In this document: positions 33,744-43,657 of the stretch, piece by piece
How the letters are laid out: the number at the start of each line of letters is the position of its first letter
How positions within the stretch are numbered: position 1 is the stretch's first letter
Source of the DNA: Thermanaerothrix sp.
GTDB lineage: Bacteria; Synergistota; Synergistia; Synergistales; Synergistaceae
Length of the DNA stretch: 64,000 nt
Reading direction: 5' to 3'
Assembly (NCBI GenBank): GCA_026417795.1
Contig: JAOACP010000001.1
Coordinates: forward strand, 39,069 to 103,068
Notes under the pieces: model-generated
Databases searched by the model: none
What the model saw: only the letters and a program-made list of their open reading frames with translations
Told to the model about the DNA's origin: nothing
Position numbers and translations under genes: made by a program

Positions 33744-35639
33744 ATGGCGTTTTTTGTGGATGCTTCCGGTGAGAGGCGCGTGGAGGGAGGCCCCATGAAG
33801 GCCCTTGAGGTCCTTTTGGCCCTTGGATTTTCGCTTGATGGGGTGGTGGCAGCGAAAGTGGACGGTGCCCCCGTAGACCTTGGGGCCCTGCTTGAGGGTG
33901 GGGCGGTGGAGCCCATAGCCGCCGATTCTCCAGAGGGATTGGATGTCATAAGGCATTCGGCGTCCCATCTTATGGCCCAGGCGGTTTTGTGTCTTTTCCC
34001 CGGCGCCAAACTTGGTATAGGCCCTGCCATAAAGGACGGGTTCTATTACGACATCCTGTTCCCGGTTCCCATAACCGATGAAGACTTGCCGCGCATAGAG
34101 GAGGAGATGCGCCGCATATCCAAAGAGGATCTTCCAATAGAACGAGTTTCCCTGCCCAAGGATGAGGCCTTGGAGTTGTTTTCCAAGAGGGGGGAGGGCT
34201 TCAAGGTTGAGTTGATTCGGGAGATCCAGGATGATGTAGTTTCGCTCTACAGACAGGGAGAGTTTGTGGACCTTTGCAGGGGGCCTCATGTCAAATCCAC
34301 TGGAGTTATTGAGAATTTCAAGCTCCTTTCCCTCGCGGGGGCCTATTGGCGGGGTGATGAGAAGAATGTAATGCTTACCCGCATATACGGTACCGCTTTT
34401 CATTGCAAAGAGGCCCTTGATCTTTATCTTGCGAGGCTTGAGGAGGCTCGGCAGCGGGACCACCGAAAGCTGGGCCGGGAGCTGGATATATTCAGCATCC
34501 AGCAGGAGGGGCCGGGTTTCCCCTTCTTCCATCCTAAGGGGATGGTGATTCTAAACGAATTGGTGGACTTTTGGAAGAGGGAGCACAAGCGTAGGGGGTA
34601 CCTTGAGATCCGTACTCCCCTGATACTGGACAGGAGCCTGTGGGAGAGGTCCGGCCACTGGGATCACTACAGGGAGAACATGTACTTTACCTCCATTGAC
34701 GAAAGGCCCTTCGCGGTAAAGCCCATGAACTGTCCGGGGGGCATATTGGTTTTTAAGAGCTCCACCAGGAGCTACCGGGACTTGCCGTTGCGGATGTCCG
34801 AGCTGGGTATAGTTCACCGGCACGAGAGATCCGGGGTCCTTCACGGGCTTATGCGGGTTCGTTGTTTTACCCAGGACGATGCCCACATATACTGTACCCC
34901 TGATCAGGTAGGGGATGAGATCGCAGGGGTAATAGATCTTATGAGGTACGTTTACAAGGATGTTTTTGGATTCCCGTACAGGGTTGAGCTATCCACCCGG
35001 CCAGAGAACTACATGGGGAGCCTTGAGATGTGGAATTTGGCGGAGGATAAGCTCCGGGAGACCCTGGAGACCACCGGTACGGAGTATAAGGTTAACCCCG
35101 GGGATGGGGCCTTTTATGGACCCAAGATAGACTTCCATCTAGAGGACTCCATAGGCAGGACTTGGCAGTGTGGTACCATACAGTTGGATTTTCAGATGCC
35201 GGAGAAGTTCGACGTGTTCTACGTGGGGGCCGATGGCATGGAGCATAGGCCTGTTATGATCCACCGTACTGTGTTCGGCAGCCTTGAGAGATTCCTTGGC
35301 ATCCTCATAGAGCATTATGCGGGGGCCTTTCCCTTCTGGCTTGCGCCGGTGCAGGTGAAGATCCTTCCTGTGAAACCCGAGCAGGGGGACTATGCTTCAA
35401 GGGTAGACCAGGTCCTTAGGAGTTGGGGTGTAAGGACCGAGGTGGATTGGAGGGACGAGAAGCTGGGTAAGAAGATAAGGGATGCCCAGATTTCCAAGGT
35501 TCCCTACATGCTGGTTATAGGTGGCAAGGAGGCGGAATCCTCCACCGTGGCGGTGCGCCACAGGGCCAAGGGCGATCTTGGCGCCATGTCGCTTGAGTCC
35601 TTGAAGGAGGCGTTGGATCAGGAGTTTCGTCCAAGATAA
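33744..35639 (+). CDS. thrS: Threonine--tRNA ligase
   Basis: A class II synthetase of 631 residues: a short N-terminal TGS domain, the editing domain with HSASH (residues 71-75) and HCKE-type zinc/second-site residues, the catalytic domain with the zinc-binding Cys in MNCPGGILVFKS and motif 2 RHERSGVLHGLMRVRCFTQD, and an anticodon-binding domain. ATG 33744 follows GGAGGGATTGGC; an in-frame start 27 bases earlier lacks a site. No T-box leader is evident upstream. Confidence 0.97.
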   Translation: MAFFVDASGERRVEGGPMKALEVLLALGFSLDGVVAAKVDGAPVDLGALLEGGAVEPIAADSPEGLDVIRHSASHLMAQAVLCLFPGAKLGIGPAIKDGFYYDILFPVPITDEDLPRIEEEMRRISKEDLPIERVSLPKDEALELFSKRGEGFKVELIREIQDDVVSLYRQGEFVDLCRGPHVKSTGVIENFKLLSLAGAYWRGDEKNVMLTRIYGTAFHCKEALDLYLARLEEARQRDHRKLGRELDIFSIQQEGPGFPFFHPKGMVILNELVDFWKREHKRRGYLEIRTPLILDRSLWERSGHWDHYRENMYFTSIDERPFAVKPMNCPGGILVFKSSTRSYRDLPLRMSELGIVHRHERSGVLHGLMRVRCFTQDDAHIYCTPDQVGDEIAGVIDLMRYVYKDVFGFPYRVELSTRPENYMGSLEMWNLAEDKLRETLETTGTEYKVNPGDGAFYGPKIDFHLEDSIGRTWQCGTIQLDFQMPEKFDVFYVGADGMEHRPVMIHRTVFGSLERFLGILIEHYAGAFPFWLAPVQVKILPVKPEQGDYASRVDQVLRSWGVRTEVDWRDEKLGKKIRDAQISKVPYMLVIGGKEAESSTVAVRHRAKGDLGAMSLESLKEALDQEFRPR

Positions 35640-35680
35640 ATACAGTAATAAAAGGTATGTCCTTGAGGCTCCTGGAAAAC

Positions 35681-35709
35681 TTGCAATGATGGTTTGCCTG
35701 TGATATGCT
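35681..35709 (+). promoter_or_regulatory. Predicted sigma-70 promoter of infC-rpmI-rplT
   Basis: TTGCAA, a 17-base spacer and TATGCT, about 180 bases upstream of infC. The transcript would carry a structured leader with a terminator hairpin. Confidence 0.65.
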
Positions 35710-35819
35710 TCTAGAGCTGTGGGTAAATGCCTTCAGTTTTTTAAAGAAGAGGATGTGCGCCCTCTCACCTGCCGCCTAAGGCGTCGGGTTGCCTGCATCG
35801 AAGCGGAAGTTCGTTTTAG

Positions 35820-35848
35820 GCTGGGCGCTTTCGGCGTCCAGCTTTTTT
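35820..35848 (+). terminator. Terminator hairpin in the infC leader, likely attenuator
   Basis: GCTGGGCGC (35820-35828) pairs with GCGTCCAGC (35834-35842) and six T follow, 27 bases before the infC ribosome site. Its place between the infC promoter and gene suggests transcription attenuation, as with L20 leader control of this operon in other bacteria. Confidence 0.75.
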
Positions 35849-35889
35849 GTTGTGTGAGGAAGCAGCTTAATAATAGGAGGTGGCGTGCT

Positions 35890-36504
<615 letters not shown>

Positions 36505-36516
36505 GGAGGGACTAAA

Positions 36517-36714
36517 TTGCCTAAGGTTAAGACTCATTCGGGTGCTAAGAAGCGGTTTTCCATAAGCGGGTCCGGCAAGCTTGTGTTCAAGAAGAGCGGC
36601 AGGAGCCATCTTTTGGAGTGCAAGAATGCCAAGCGCCGTCGCCGGTTGCGCCAGAAGGGCGTGCTCGGCGGAACTCTTGGCGAGAACGTCAAGAAGTTGC
36701 TCCCCTACGCTTAA
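36517..36714 (+). CDS. rpmI: 50S ribosomal protein L35
   Basis: A 65-residue basic protein (PKVKTHSGAKKRFSISGSGK, then RSHLLECKNAKRRRRLR), standard L35. TTG start six bases after GAGGAGGG. Second gene of the infC-rpmI-rplT operon. Confidence 0.97.
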   Translation: MPKVKTHSGAKKRFSISGSGKLVFKKSGRSHLLECKNAKRRRRLRQKGVLGGTLGENVKKLLPYA

Positions 36715-36745
36715 GCTACGAAATCCGGGAAGAGGTGAACTCTAA

Positions 36746-37102
36746 ATGAGGGTTAAGGGCTCCAGCGCAAGCCGCAGGAAGCAGAAGAAGCTTTTCAGCA
36801 TAACCAAGGGTTTTTGGGGAAGGAAGAAGAACGTTTACCGCAGGGCTAGGGAGGCGTTTCTGCACGCCCTTTCCAAGGCTTATCACGACCGCAGGGCAAA
36901 GAAGCGGGATTTCCGCAAGTTGTGGATAATCCGTATCAACGCGGCGGCCAGGATGCACGGCATGAGCTACAACTCCCTTATCGCGGGACTGAAGAAGGGC
37001 GGCATTGAGGTCAACCGCAAGATGTTGGCGGATCTGGCGGTTAACGATGCCAGCGCTTTTGGTGCGTTGGTTTCCAAGGCCAGGGAGGCGTTGGGCCGTT
37101 AG
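36746..37102 (+). CDS. rplT: 50S ribosomal protein L20
   Basis: A 118-residue protein with the long basic N-terminal arm (SRRKQKKLFSITKGFWGRKK) and the globular helix RLWIIRINAAAR-type segment (KLWIIRINAAARMHGMSYNS). L20 is needed early in 50S assembly and in several bacteria represses its own operon by binding the leader. ATG behind GGGAAGAGGTG. Confidence 0.98.
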   Translation: MRVKGSSASRRKQKKLFSITKGFWGRKKNVYRRAREAFLHALSKAYHDRRAKKRDFRKLWIIRINAAARMHGMSYNSLIAGLKKGGIEVNRKMLADLAVNDASAFGALVSKAREALGR

Positions 37103-37117
37103 CAACGGTCTTCTGTG

Positions 37118-38440
37118 ATGAGATCCTATAGCTCTTTCAGGCCAGAGCTTTGGCTGGTGTTTGGGTTCCTGTCGCTCATAGTGGCGGGAGCCCTTGCACT
37201 TTGGGGGATAGGTATTTTACACTCCATGCCCATAGATTTCTTGGACGCCCTTTTTACGTCAACCTCTGCGGTGTGTGTTACGGGGCTGTCTACCCTGGAT
37301 GTGGGCCGTGACCTTCCAGTGGCTTCCCAGGTGGTGTTGCTAGCTCTCATCCAAATAGGCGGTCTTGGGGTGATGACCGCCACCACTGCCTTTGCCGTGG
37401 CCTTGGGGGCCAGGATAAGCATCAAAGAGAGGCTTATATGGGCGGAGAGCATGGGGCTTGATACTCCTAGCGGTGCGATCAGATTGCTTTTAAGGGTTTT
37501 TAGAATATCATTATTTACAGAAGCCTTGATGGTGGTGCCGCTGTTCTTTGGGTTCCTTAGTAAGGAAACTGCGGGCAGGGCTCTTTACATGGCGGTTTTC
37601 CATTCGATCAGCGCGTTCTGCAACGCCGGTTTCTCCCCTTATTCGGACAGCCTGGTGGGCTTCTCCGGGAACTTCTTGGTTATGATGCCCATAACCTTGC
37701 TCATAGTCGTCGGAGGTCTGGGTTTCCCGGTGGTGGATGACGTTCTAAGGTGCTTAAGGGCGCGGAGGTGGAGGCCAACCCCATACTCGGTGGTGGTGCT
37801 TAAATCCACCGCTTGGCTCATAATCACGGGAACGGTTCTGTTCTCGCTCAGTGAGTTCAGCGGCGCTATGAGGGGAATGCCCGTGTGGGAAAAGTTGATG
37901 AACGCGGTCTTTTGCAGTGTAACTCCAAGAACTGCTGGATTTAACTCCCTGCCCATGACCTCCCTTTCCGGTTTGTCTTTGGTTGTTACCGTATTTCTCA
38001 TGTGGGTTGGGGCTAGCCCTTCATCAACTGGGGGAGGTGTTAAAACCACCACCATTGCGGTACTGTGGTCCAGCTGTATTTCTGAGGTGAAGGGGTTGGG
38101 GGAGGTTACCTTAGCGGGGCGAAGCGTGGACTCCAGGCTTCAAAGAAAGGCCCTTACGGTCTCTATGCTCTATACCCTGGCCATATTCCTTGCGGTGTGC
38201 ATGTTGACCGTTTTTGAGTCTATGCCCATGTCGGCACTCATCTTTGAGGCCTTCTCCGCCATGGGGACGGTGGGGCTTTCCCTTGGGATCACCTCTAAAC
38301 TTACGCCGGAGGGGAAGTTCGTTCTGATCTTGCTCATGTATTGGGGTAGGGTTGGGATCGTAACGTTCATGTACTCCCTTTTTAGACGCCACGTCCCCGG
38401 CAGGGTTTTTTTGCCGGGGATTAACATGCCCATAGGTTGA
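37118..38440 (+). CDS. trkH: Potassium uptake protein TrkH/KtrB
   Basis: A 440-residue membrane protein with the repeated helix-pore-helix layout of the TrkH/KtrB family. Filter-like loops can be seen at TSTSAVCVTGLSTLDVG, SAFCNAGFSPYSDSL, VTPRTAGFNSLPM and SAMGTVGLSLGITS. It conducts K+ under control of the TrkA/KtrA subunit encoded just downstream. The start is ambiguous between GTG 37115 and ATG 37118; neither has a strong ribosome site. Confidence 0.95.
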   Translation: MRSYSSFRPELWLVFGFLSLIVAGALALWGIGILHSMPIDFLDALFTSTSAVCVTGLSTLDVGRDLPVASQVVLLALIQIGGLGVMTATTAFAVALGARISIKERLIWAESMGLDTPSGAIRLLLRVFRISLFTEALMVVPLFFGFLSKETAGRALYMAVFHSISAFCNAGFSPYSDSLVGFSGNFLVMMPITLLIVVGGLGFPVVDDVLRCLRARRWRPTPYSVVVLKSTAWLIITGTVLFSLSEFSGAMRGMPVWEKLMNAVFCSVTPRTAGFNSLPMTSLSGLSLVVTVFLMWVGASPSSTGGGVKTTTIAVLWSSCISEVKGLGEVTLAGRSVDSRLQRKALTVSMLYTLAIFLAVCMLTVFESMPMSALIFEAFSAMGTVGLSLGITSKLTPEGKFVLILLMYWGRVGIVTFMYSLFRRHVPGRVFLPGINMPIG

Positions 38441-38454
38441 AGAGAGGGTTACTT

Positions 38455-39120
38455 ATGGAAAAGAAGAAAACGGTGTTGGTCGTGGGTCTTGGGCGTTTTG
38501 GGCAGTCCCTGTGTCTTAGGCTTACGGATCTTGGCCATAGGGTTATAGGGGTTGACCGAGTTCGCGCCAGGGTTGAAGCTTTAGCGGAGAGCCTGGAGTA
38601 CGTGGCCCAGTTAGATGCCTCTGACGAAGAGGCCCTGATAAAGGTCGGTGCTAAGGAAGTTGATATCGCGGTGGTAGCCATAGGAGAGGGACTCGAAGCC
38701 AGCGTGCTTGCCACCGCCATACTGAAGGACCTGGGGGTTTCGGTTTGGGCCAGGGCCACCAATGCCCTTCACGCCAAGGTGTTGGAAAGGGTTGGGGCGA
38801 CCAAGGTCTTCTACCCAGAGAGGGAGATGGGCATAGTAATAGCGGATCAGATCGTACGCCCTTGGATGAGTTATTTCCACTTCGGAGGCGACTCGGAGAT
38901 AACCATAGCTCAGGTGGAGGGGGCTCGTTTGGCTGGCAGGTCTTTAAGGGACCTGGACCTTACAAAACGCTACGGTGTTCTGGTATTATTCGCTGAACGG
39001 GACGGCAAGAGGTACGTTCCCAAGGGAGACACCGAGGTCTCAGCCATGGACAATCTCTGGATAGCGGGTACCGATGCGGACGTGTCCCGTTTCATGAATA
39101 AGCTAAGCAAGGAAGGGTGA
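38455..39120 (+). CDS. trkA: Potassium uptake regulatory subunit TrkA/KtrA
   Basis: A 221-residue cytoplasmic protein: RCK_N Rossmann domain with GLGRFGQSLCLRL and the acidic ribose-binding VDRVRARVEALAE region, then an RCK_C domain (EITIAQVEGARLAGRSLRDL). It binds NAD(H) or ATP/ADP and gates TrkH. A single RCK unit makes it KtrA-like rather than the double TrkA of E. coli. ATG 38455 follows GAGAGGG; its neighbour pheS starts six bases after the stop. Confidence 0.95.
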   Translation: MEKKKTVLVVGLGRFGQSLCLRLTDLGHRVIGVDRVRARVEALAESLEYVAQLDASDEEALIKVGAKEVDIAVVAIGEGLEASVLATAILKDLGVSVWARATNALHAKVLERVGATKVFYPEREMGIVIADQIVRPWMSYFHFGGDSEITIAQVEGARLAGRSLRDLDLTKRYGVLVLFAERDGKRYVPKGDTEVSAMDNLWIAGTDADVSRFMNKLSKEG

Positions 39121-39125
39121 GGCAT

Positions 39126-40166
39126 GTGAGGGATCTTGTGGCCGAGGCCGTTGAGATTCGAAGAGCCCTGGAAGAGGAGTTGGCTTCAGCAAGGGCCCCG
39201 GAGGCCGTGGAAGCGGTCATGGTTAAGTACCTTGGTCGTAAGGGGGCTCTCACGCTTCTCATGAGATCCCTTGGGGACGTGCCTAGGGATGATAAACCAA
39301 GGGTTGGCAAGGAATTAAACATCATCAAGGACAGATGCGAGCTCCAGGTTAGGGAGAGGCTGGAGGAGCTCCTTAAGATAAAGGAGGTTCAGGAGGAAGA
39401 GGGCAACGTACTTGACGTGTCTCTCCCCCCCGCCGGTCGTCCGCTGGGGAGGTTTCATCCAGTGGCCCAGACCATGGAGGACATAGTTTCCATCTTCGTG
39501 TCCCTCGGCTTCTCGGTAGCCACTGGCCCTGAGATAGAGACCGATTTCTACAACTTTGAAGCCCTCAACTTCAAGGCCCACCATCCCGCAAGGGACATGC
39601 AGGATACGTTCTTCCTTAGAGACGATAAGCTTCTTCGAACCCACACTTCACCAGTTCAGGTTCGGTCCATGCTGTCCATGGGAGCCCCCCTTAGGATAGT
39701 GATCCCCGGAAGGGTCTACCGAAGGGATAGCGACCCCACCCACTCCCCCATGTTCCATCAGGTGGAGGGACTGTTGCTCGATGAGAACGTGTCGGTGGCG
39801 GATCTCAAAGGATGCCTCCAGGTCTTTGTGGATTCCATATTTGGGAAGCCCCTTAAATCCCGTTTTAGGGGCAGCTACTTCCCTTTTACCGAACCATCGA
39901 TAGAGATGGATGTGGAATGCGTTGTCTGCGGTGGGGCGAACCCGTCTTGCCGGGTTTGCAAAGGTACCGGCTGGCTTGAGATCCTCGGTGCCGGTATGGT
40001 GCACCCCAACGTCCTAAGGAGCGGTGGAGTGGATCCTGAGAGGTTTGGCGGTTTTGCATGGGGCATGGGAGTTGATAGGATTGCCATGCTGAAGTATGGT
40101 CTATCCGACTTAAGACCACTGTTTGAGGCGGATCTCTCTTACTTAATCGGAGGAATGGCCCGATGA
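39126..40166 (+). CDS. pheS: Phenylalanine--tRNA ligase alpha subunit
   Basis: A 346-residue class II synthetase subunit: N-terminal coiled coil, then GRFHPVAQTMEDIVSIF, motif 2 in PGRVYRRDSDPTHSPMFHQV and motif 3 in FAWGMGVDRIAMLKYG. A CxxC pair and CRVC in the region near residue 260-280 (ECVVCGGANPSCRVCKGTG) match a zinc-ribbon-like insertion found in many PheS. GTG 39126 is preferred, eight bases after AAGGAAGGG. Its stop overlaps pheT by four bases. Confidence 0.96.
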   Translation: MRDLVAEAVEIRRALEEELASARAPEAVEAVMVKYLGRKGALTLLMRSLGDVPRDDKPRVGKELNIIKDRCELQVRERLEELLKIKEVQEEEGNVLDVSLPPAGRPLGRFHPVAQTMEDIVSIFVSLGFSVATGPEIETDFYNFEALNFKAHHPARDMQDTFFLRDDKLLRTHTSPVQVRSMLSMGAPLRIVIPGRVYRRDSDPTHSPMFHQVEGLLLDENVSVADLKGCLQVFVDSIFGKPLKSRFRGSYFPFTEPSIEMDVECVVCGGANPSCRVCKGTGWLEILGAGMVHPNVLRSGGVDPERFGGFAWGMGVDRIAMLKYGLSDLRPLFEADLSYLIGGMAR

Positions 40167-42532
40167 GAGTGCATCTTGGATGGCTTAGAAAACTTGTGGA
40201 AATAAACGTTTCGCTGGATGGATTGATAGACTGCCTTACCATGACGGGCACGGAAGTGGAGGAGGTCATAAAACCCGTCGGCGCTTCCAGCGGCATCCTC
40301 ATAGCTCAAGTGGAAGATGTGGCGCTGCATCCATCTAAGCCCAGCCTTTCGGTGGCGAAGGTAAACTATCGTTCCGGCAATGCCACGGTTGTAACCGGTG
40401 CCCGCAACGTGGAGAAGGGGGGCTTGTTCCCCTATGCCCCCCCTGGAGCTAGGATATGCGATGGTGCGGAGCTTTCGGTGAGATCCTTCAACGGTGTGGA
40501 TAGCCATGGGATGTTGTTGTCCTGCGAAGAGCTCGGACTGGAGGGGCTTGATGCCTCCGGCGGGCTCCTTAAGCTTCCCTCCGACGCCCCCTTGGGGGAG
40601 GATTTTCTCAGCTGGGCGGAGTTGGATCAGCCGGTGCTGGATCTTTCTATAACTCCCAACAGGGGCGACCTGTGCTCCATGATTGGGGTTGCCAGGGAAG
40701 TTTCGGCCCTTACCGGCGGTAAGCTCCTGCCCGTTGAAATGCCTGACATAAACTGGTCCGATGAGGATTGGTCTTCTCGCTTCCAGCTGAAGGTTTGTGA
40801 TGATGGCTGCTGGAAGTACCTTTTAGGTTTCTGCGAAGTTAAATTCCTTGGGGAATCTCAATTTTTCGACAGGCTCAAGCTGGTGCTGTCGGGCATGAGG
40901 CCCCTTAATAACGTTGTGGATCCCACTAACCTGGCAATGCTGTTGTTCGGCCACCCGCTCCATGCCTTTGATGCAAACCGGTTGCCGTCGGGATCTGTGG
41001 AGGTAAGGGGAGCCGTTGCGGGAGAGACCTTAAGGACTTTGGATGGAAGGGATCGGGAGCTTCAGGACAAAGACCTCATTATTTGCAGCAGCGGCGTCCC
41101 CATCGCCATAGCCGGCGTTATGGGGGGGGAGGATGCGGAGGTTAAGAAGGATACCAAGGCGATCTTGCTGGAGTCGGCGGTTTTCGATCCTGCCAGGGTC
41201 AGCGTAACCTCCAGAAGACTCGGGATAAGCAGCCAGGCGGCGTTCCGATACAGCAGGTCGGTTGATTGGAATGTCAGCGAGGTCGCGGCCTTGTACGCAT
41301 TGGGGAAGATGTCCTACGGGGGAGCCGTGGTAGTTGGGAGAGGCTTCCTTGAGCACCAAAGGGATTTCCGCATTGATCGTCGCATATCCCTTCGGCTTTC
41401 CTCCCTTAAGCGGGTTTTGCTTATGGACTCCCTGGAGCAGGCCGCTTGCATCCTGGAATCCCTTGGGTTTGAGAGGGAAGAAATTTCCTCCTCCCACGCG
41501 GTTTTCTCAGTGCCTTCCTGGAGGAGCGATGTGGAGGGAGAGGAGGACCTTATTGAGGAAGTGGGCCGGGTCAGGGGATACCATCTGGTGGAGCCCAGAA
41601 TCCCTGGCAACCTGAGGGGCAGAGGGATTGTTCCAAGGGCTTTTGAACTGTCCAACTCCCTGCGGCGTGTGGCCATATCCAGAGGATACGTGGAAGTAAT
41701 GACATATAGTTTTACATCCCCGGAAGAGTTGGGGGAGTTGGGGGTTTCTCATGAGGGGTCCCCACGCATAGTCAACCCCATAAGCAGGGAGCATCTGATC
41801 ATGAGGCCCCTTATCGCCGTTGGATTGATAAGAGGTCTTAGGGGGAATCTGAGTTCCGGATGGAGAAAGCCCGTAAGGATTTTTGAGACGGGGAACGTGT
41901 TCGTTTCGGAGGGGGAGAGCCACCACGTGGCGGGTTTGGTTTTCGTGGGTAAGGACACCAGATCCGTGCACGGGGAAAGGGTTGTAGAGGATTTCTTCTC
42001 CATCAAGGCCGACGTGGAAGCCATGCTGGAGTCGGCGGGGGTGAAAGCGGTTTGGATAAGAGGCCGCGAGCCGTTCGGACATGCCGGACAGACGGCTCAC
42101 GTTGTTGTTGACGGTAGAAGGATAGGCTTCCTATGCAGGCTTAAACCCTCCATCGAGAGGGAACTTGGGGCTGATGAAGGGGTCTTCGTCTTTGAGCTTA
42201 ACACCGATGGTCTTTTGAATGGTCCCCTGCCGAGGTTTGGCGGTTCCTCCAAGTTTCCTTCGGTTAGCAGGGACATGGCCATAATGGTGGCGTCGGATGT
42301 TCCTGCAGTTCAGGTGGAAGAAGTGATAAGGGAGCTTATGGATCCCAATCTGGCGGTTGCGGTGGAGCTGTTTGATGTTTACATGGGCAAGGGGCTGCCT
42401 GAGGGATGTAAGAGCTTGGCTTTTTCTGTGGTATATCGTCACCCGGAGCGGACATTGCGGGATGATGAGGTGGACCAGGTCCATTTTGCCCTCAGACAGA
42501 AACTTCAGGACAGGGGATACTCCCTAAGGTAA
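40163..42532 (+). CDS. pheT: Phenylalanine--tRNA ligase beta subunit
   Basis: A 789-residue subunit with all standard parts: a tRNA-binding OB domain (ILIAQVEDVALHPSKPSLSV), the B3/B4 editing domain (LDLSITPNRGDLCSMIGVAR), B5, a catalytic-like core (RGYVEVMTYSFTSPEELGEL), and the C-terminal anticodon-binding FDX-ACB domain (FPSVSRDMAIMVASDVPAVQ). It pairs with PheS as an alpha2-beta2 enzyme. ATG 40163 overlaps the pheS stop, so translation is coupled. Confidence 0.97.
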   Translation: MRVHLGWLRKLVEINVSLDGLIDCLTMTGTEVEEVIKPVGASSGILIAQVEDVALHPSKPSLSVAKVNYRSGNATVVTGARNVEKGGLFPYAPPGARICDGAELSVRSFNGVDSHGMLLSCEELGLEGLDASGGLLKLPSDAPLGEDFLSWAELDQPVLDLSITPNRGDLCSMIGVAREVSALTGGKLLPVEMPDINWSDEDWSSRFQLKVCDDGCWKYLLGFCEVKFLGESQFFDRLKLVLSGMRPLNNVVDPTNLAMLLFGHPLHAFDANRLPSGSVEVRGAVAGETLRTLDGRDRELQDKDLIICSSGVPIAIAGVMGGEDAEVKKDTKAILLESAVFDPARVSVTSRRLGISSQAAFRYSRSVDWNVSEVAALYALGKMSYGGAVVVGRGFLEHQRDFRIDRRISLRLSSLKRVLLMDSLEQAACILESLGFEREEISSSHAVFSVPSWRSDVEGEEDLIEEVGRVRGYHLVEPRIPGNLRGRGIVPRAFELSNSLRRVAISRGYVEVMTYSFTSPEELGELGVSHEGSPRIVNPISREHLIMRPLIAVGLIRGLRGNLSSGWRKPVRIFETGNVFVSEGESHHVAGLVFVGKDTRSVHGERVVEDFFSIKADVEAMLESAGVKAVWIRGREPFGHAGQTAHVVVDGRRIGFLCRLKPSIERELGADEGVFVFELNTDGLLNGPLPRFGGSSKFPSVSRDMAIMVASDVPAVQVEEVIRELMDPNLAVAVELFDVYMGKGLPEGCKSLAFSVVYRHPERTLRDDEVDQVHFALRQKLQDRGYSLR

Positions 42533-42554
42533 AGGGGAAGGAGGACTGTTCGTC

Positions 42555-42851
42555 GTGACCCAGCAGTTTGAGCAGATAGAGCGTTTGGTGGATCGTTTGG
42601 GGGCTAAGATCTCCCTTCTTCAAAAGGAGAGGGACTCCGCTTTGGCAGAGGTGGCTTCCCTTAAGTCCCAGCTTCAGGAGAAGGATCTGGAGCTCATTCG
42701 GATTAAGAAGGAGATGCAGAGGGCGGTAGAGCAGCTGGAAAGGGAGAAGACGGCTCTTCAGAAGGAGCTCCAGCAGCAGGAACAGAGGATAGGGGACCTT
42801 TTCGGCAAGATAAGGTCCTTGCTCCCCGAGGATCCTGCCGGTCGTCAGTAG
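42555..42851 (+). CDS. Small coiled-coil protein, upstream of zapA
   Basis: A 98-residue protein that is almost all heptad-repeat helix, rich in Glu, Lys, Gln and Leu (KDLELIRIKKEMQRAVEQLE, EKTALQKELQQQEQRIGDLF). No enzymatic motif. GTG start after GGGGAAGGAGGAC. It sits between pheT and zapA, a slot often filled in bacteria by a cell-division-linked coiled-coil protein; ZapB is a functional analogue but homology cannot be claimed. Probably a structural or scaffold protein. Confidence 0.75.
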   Translation: MTQQFEQIERLVDRLGAKISLLQKERDSALAEVASLKSQLQEKDLELIRIKKEMQRAVEQLEREKTALQKELQQQEQRIGDLFGKIRSLLPEDPAGRQ

Positions 42852-42866
42852 CCCCAAGGGGGTACT

Positions 42867-43097
42867 ATGGAGCGACGTCTCGTCCTGTTGGTGGGCAAGA
42901 AATCATATCCCATAGTTACGTCCTTGGAAGAGGAGGAGGTCCAAAGGGCTGCAAGCCTTGTGAGATCCTTGGTGGACTCTTTGGATTCCTCACTCAGCCA
43001 GGACGAGAGGCTTTTTTTGGCCTCCATGACGTTGTCAAGCCAGTTGTTAAGGGTTCAGCGTGACCTTGAAGGGCTGGTGGAGGAGGATCTGGAGTGA
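42867..43097 (+). CDS. zapA: Cell division protein ZapA-like
   Basis: A 76-residue protein beginning with a short beta hairpin (RLVLLVGKKSYPIVTSLEEE) and continuing as a helix (QRAASLVRSLVDSL), the ZapA pattern. ZapA crosslinks FtsZ filaments. Its order after pheT and before cvpA and mutS2 is the one seen in many Firmicutes-like genomes. ATG 42867; its stop overlaps cvpA's GTG. Confidence 0.85.
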   Translation: MERRLVLLVGKKSYPIVTSLEEEEVQRAASLVRSLVDSLDSSLSQDERLFLASMTLSSQLLRVQRDLEGLVEEDLE

Positions 43098-43621
43098 CTG
43101 CTTTGCCATGGTCCCCCCTCGACTGGATTCTTGCTTTCGCGGGGGGAGTTTGGATACTGAGGGGTGTCTTTAGGGGCTTTGTGGCGGAGTTGGCGTCCTT
43201 GTTGGGGTTGGCGTTAGGGTTTGTCCTGGCGGCCCGCTATTCAAAGTCTCTTATCCCCCTTCTGGTGGAGATGGGCATCCCGCCCTTTGGGTGCTCCATC
43301 CTCGCTTTTGTTTTGGTTGGGGCCGCCTCCGTTGTGCTATGCAGGGCCCTGGGTGGGGTTGTTAAATCCATAATTTCAAAGGCCAATCTTTCATTGCTGG
43401 ATAGACTTCTTGGGGGCGCCTTTGGGGCCGTTAAGCTGGCCTTGTTGGTGCTGATCTTATTTGTGATGGGTAGGGCGGTGTCTCCCTTCCTGGCGCCTGG
43501 TTGGGAGGAACGAAGCTTCTTTTTAAGCGCGGTGTCGTCCCACCAGGAACTTATTAGCGGCCTCTTCGATGTCATGGGCGTTGTCCCACATGGGGGCTTG
43601 ATGCCGGGATTGCCTCGTTGA
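43094..43621 (+). CDS. CvpA family membrane protein
   Basis: A 175-residue protein with about four transmembrane helices and the CvpA opening WSPLDWILAFAGGVWILRGV, in which RG and GF are family-typical, and RALGGVVKSIISKANLSLLD in the middle. Members are linked to colicin V production and, more generally, to cell-envelope maintenance. The GTG at 43094 overlaps the zapA stop by four bases. Confidence 0.88.
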   Translation: MTALPWSPLDWILAFAGGVWILRGVFRGFVAELASLLGLALGFVLAARYSKSLIPLLVEMGIPPFGCSILAFVLVGAASVVLCRALGGVVKSIISKANLSLLDRLLGGAFGAVKLALLVLILFVMGRAVSPFLAPGWEERSFFLSAVSSHQELISGLFDVMGVVPHGGLMPGLPR

Positions 43622-43657
43622 TGTACCTCTTCCTGGAGAATTTAGGGGTGAGATATT

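Noticed and set aside
35719..35889. Upstream extension of the infC reading frame
   Set aside because: It lies in the leader, crosses the terminator hairpin and has no ribosome site; the rare ATA start has a perfect one.
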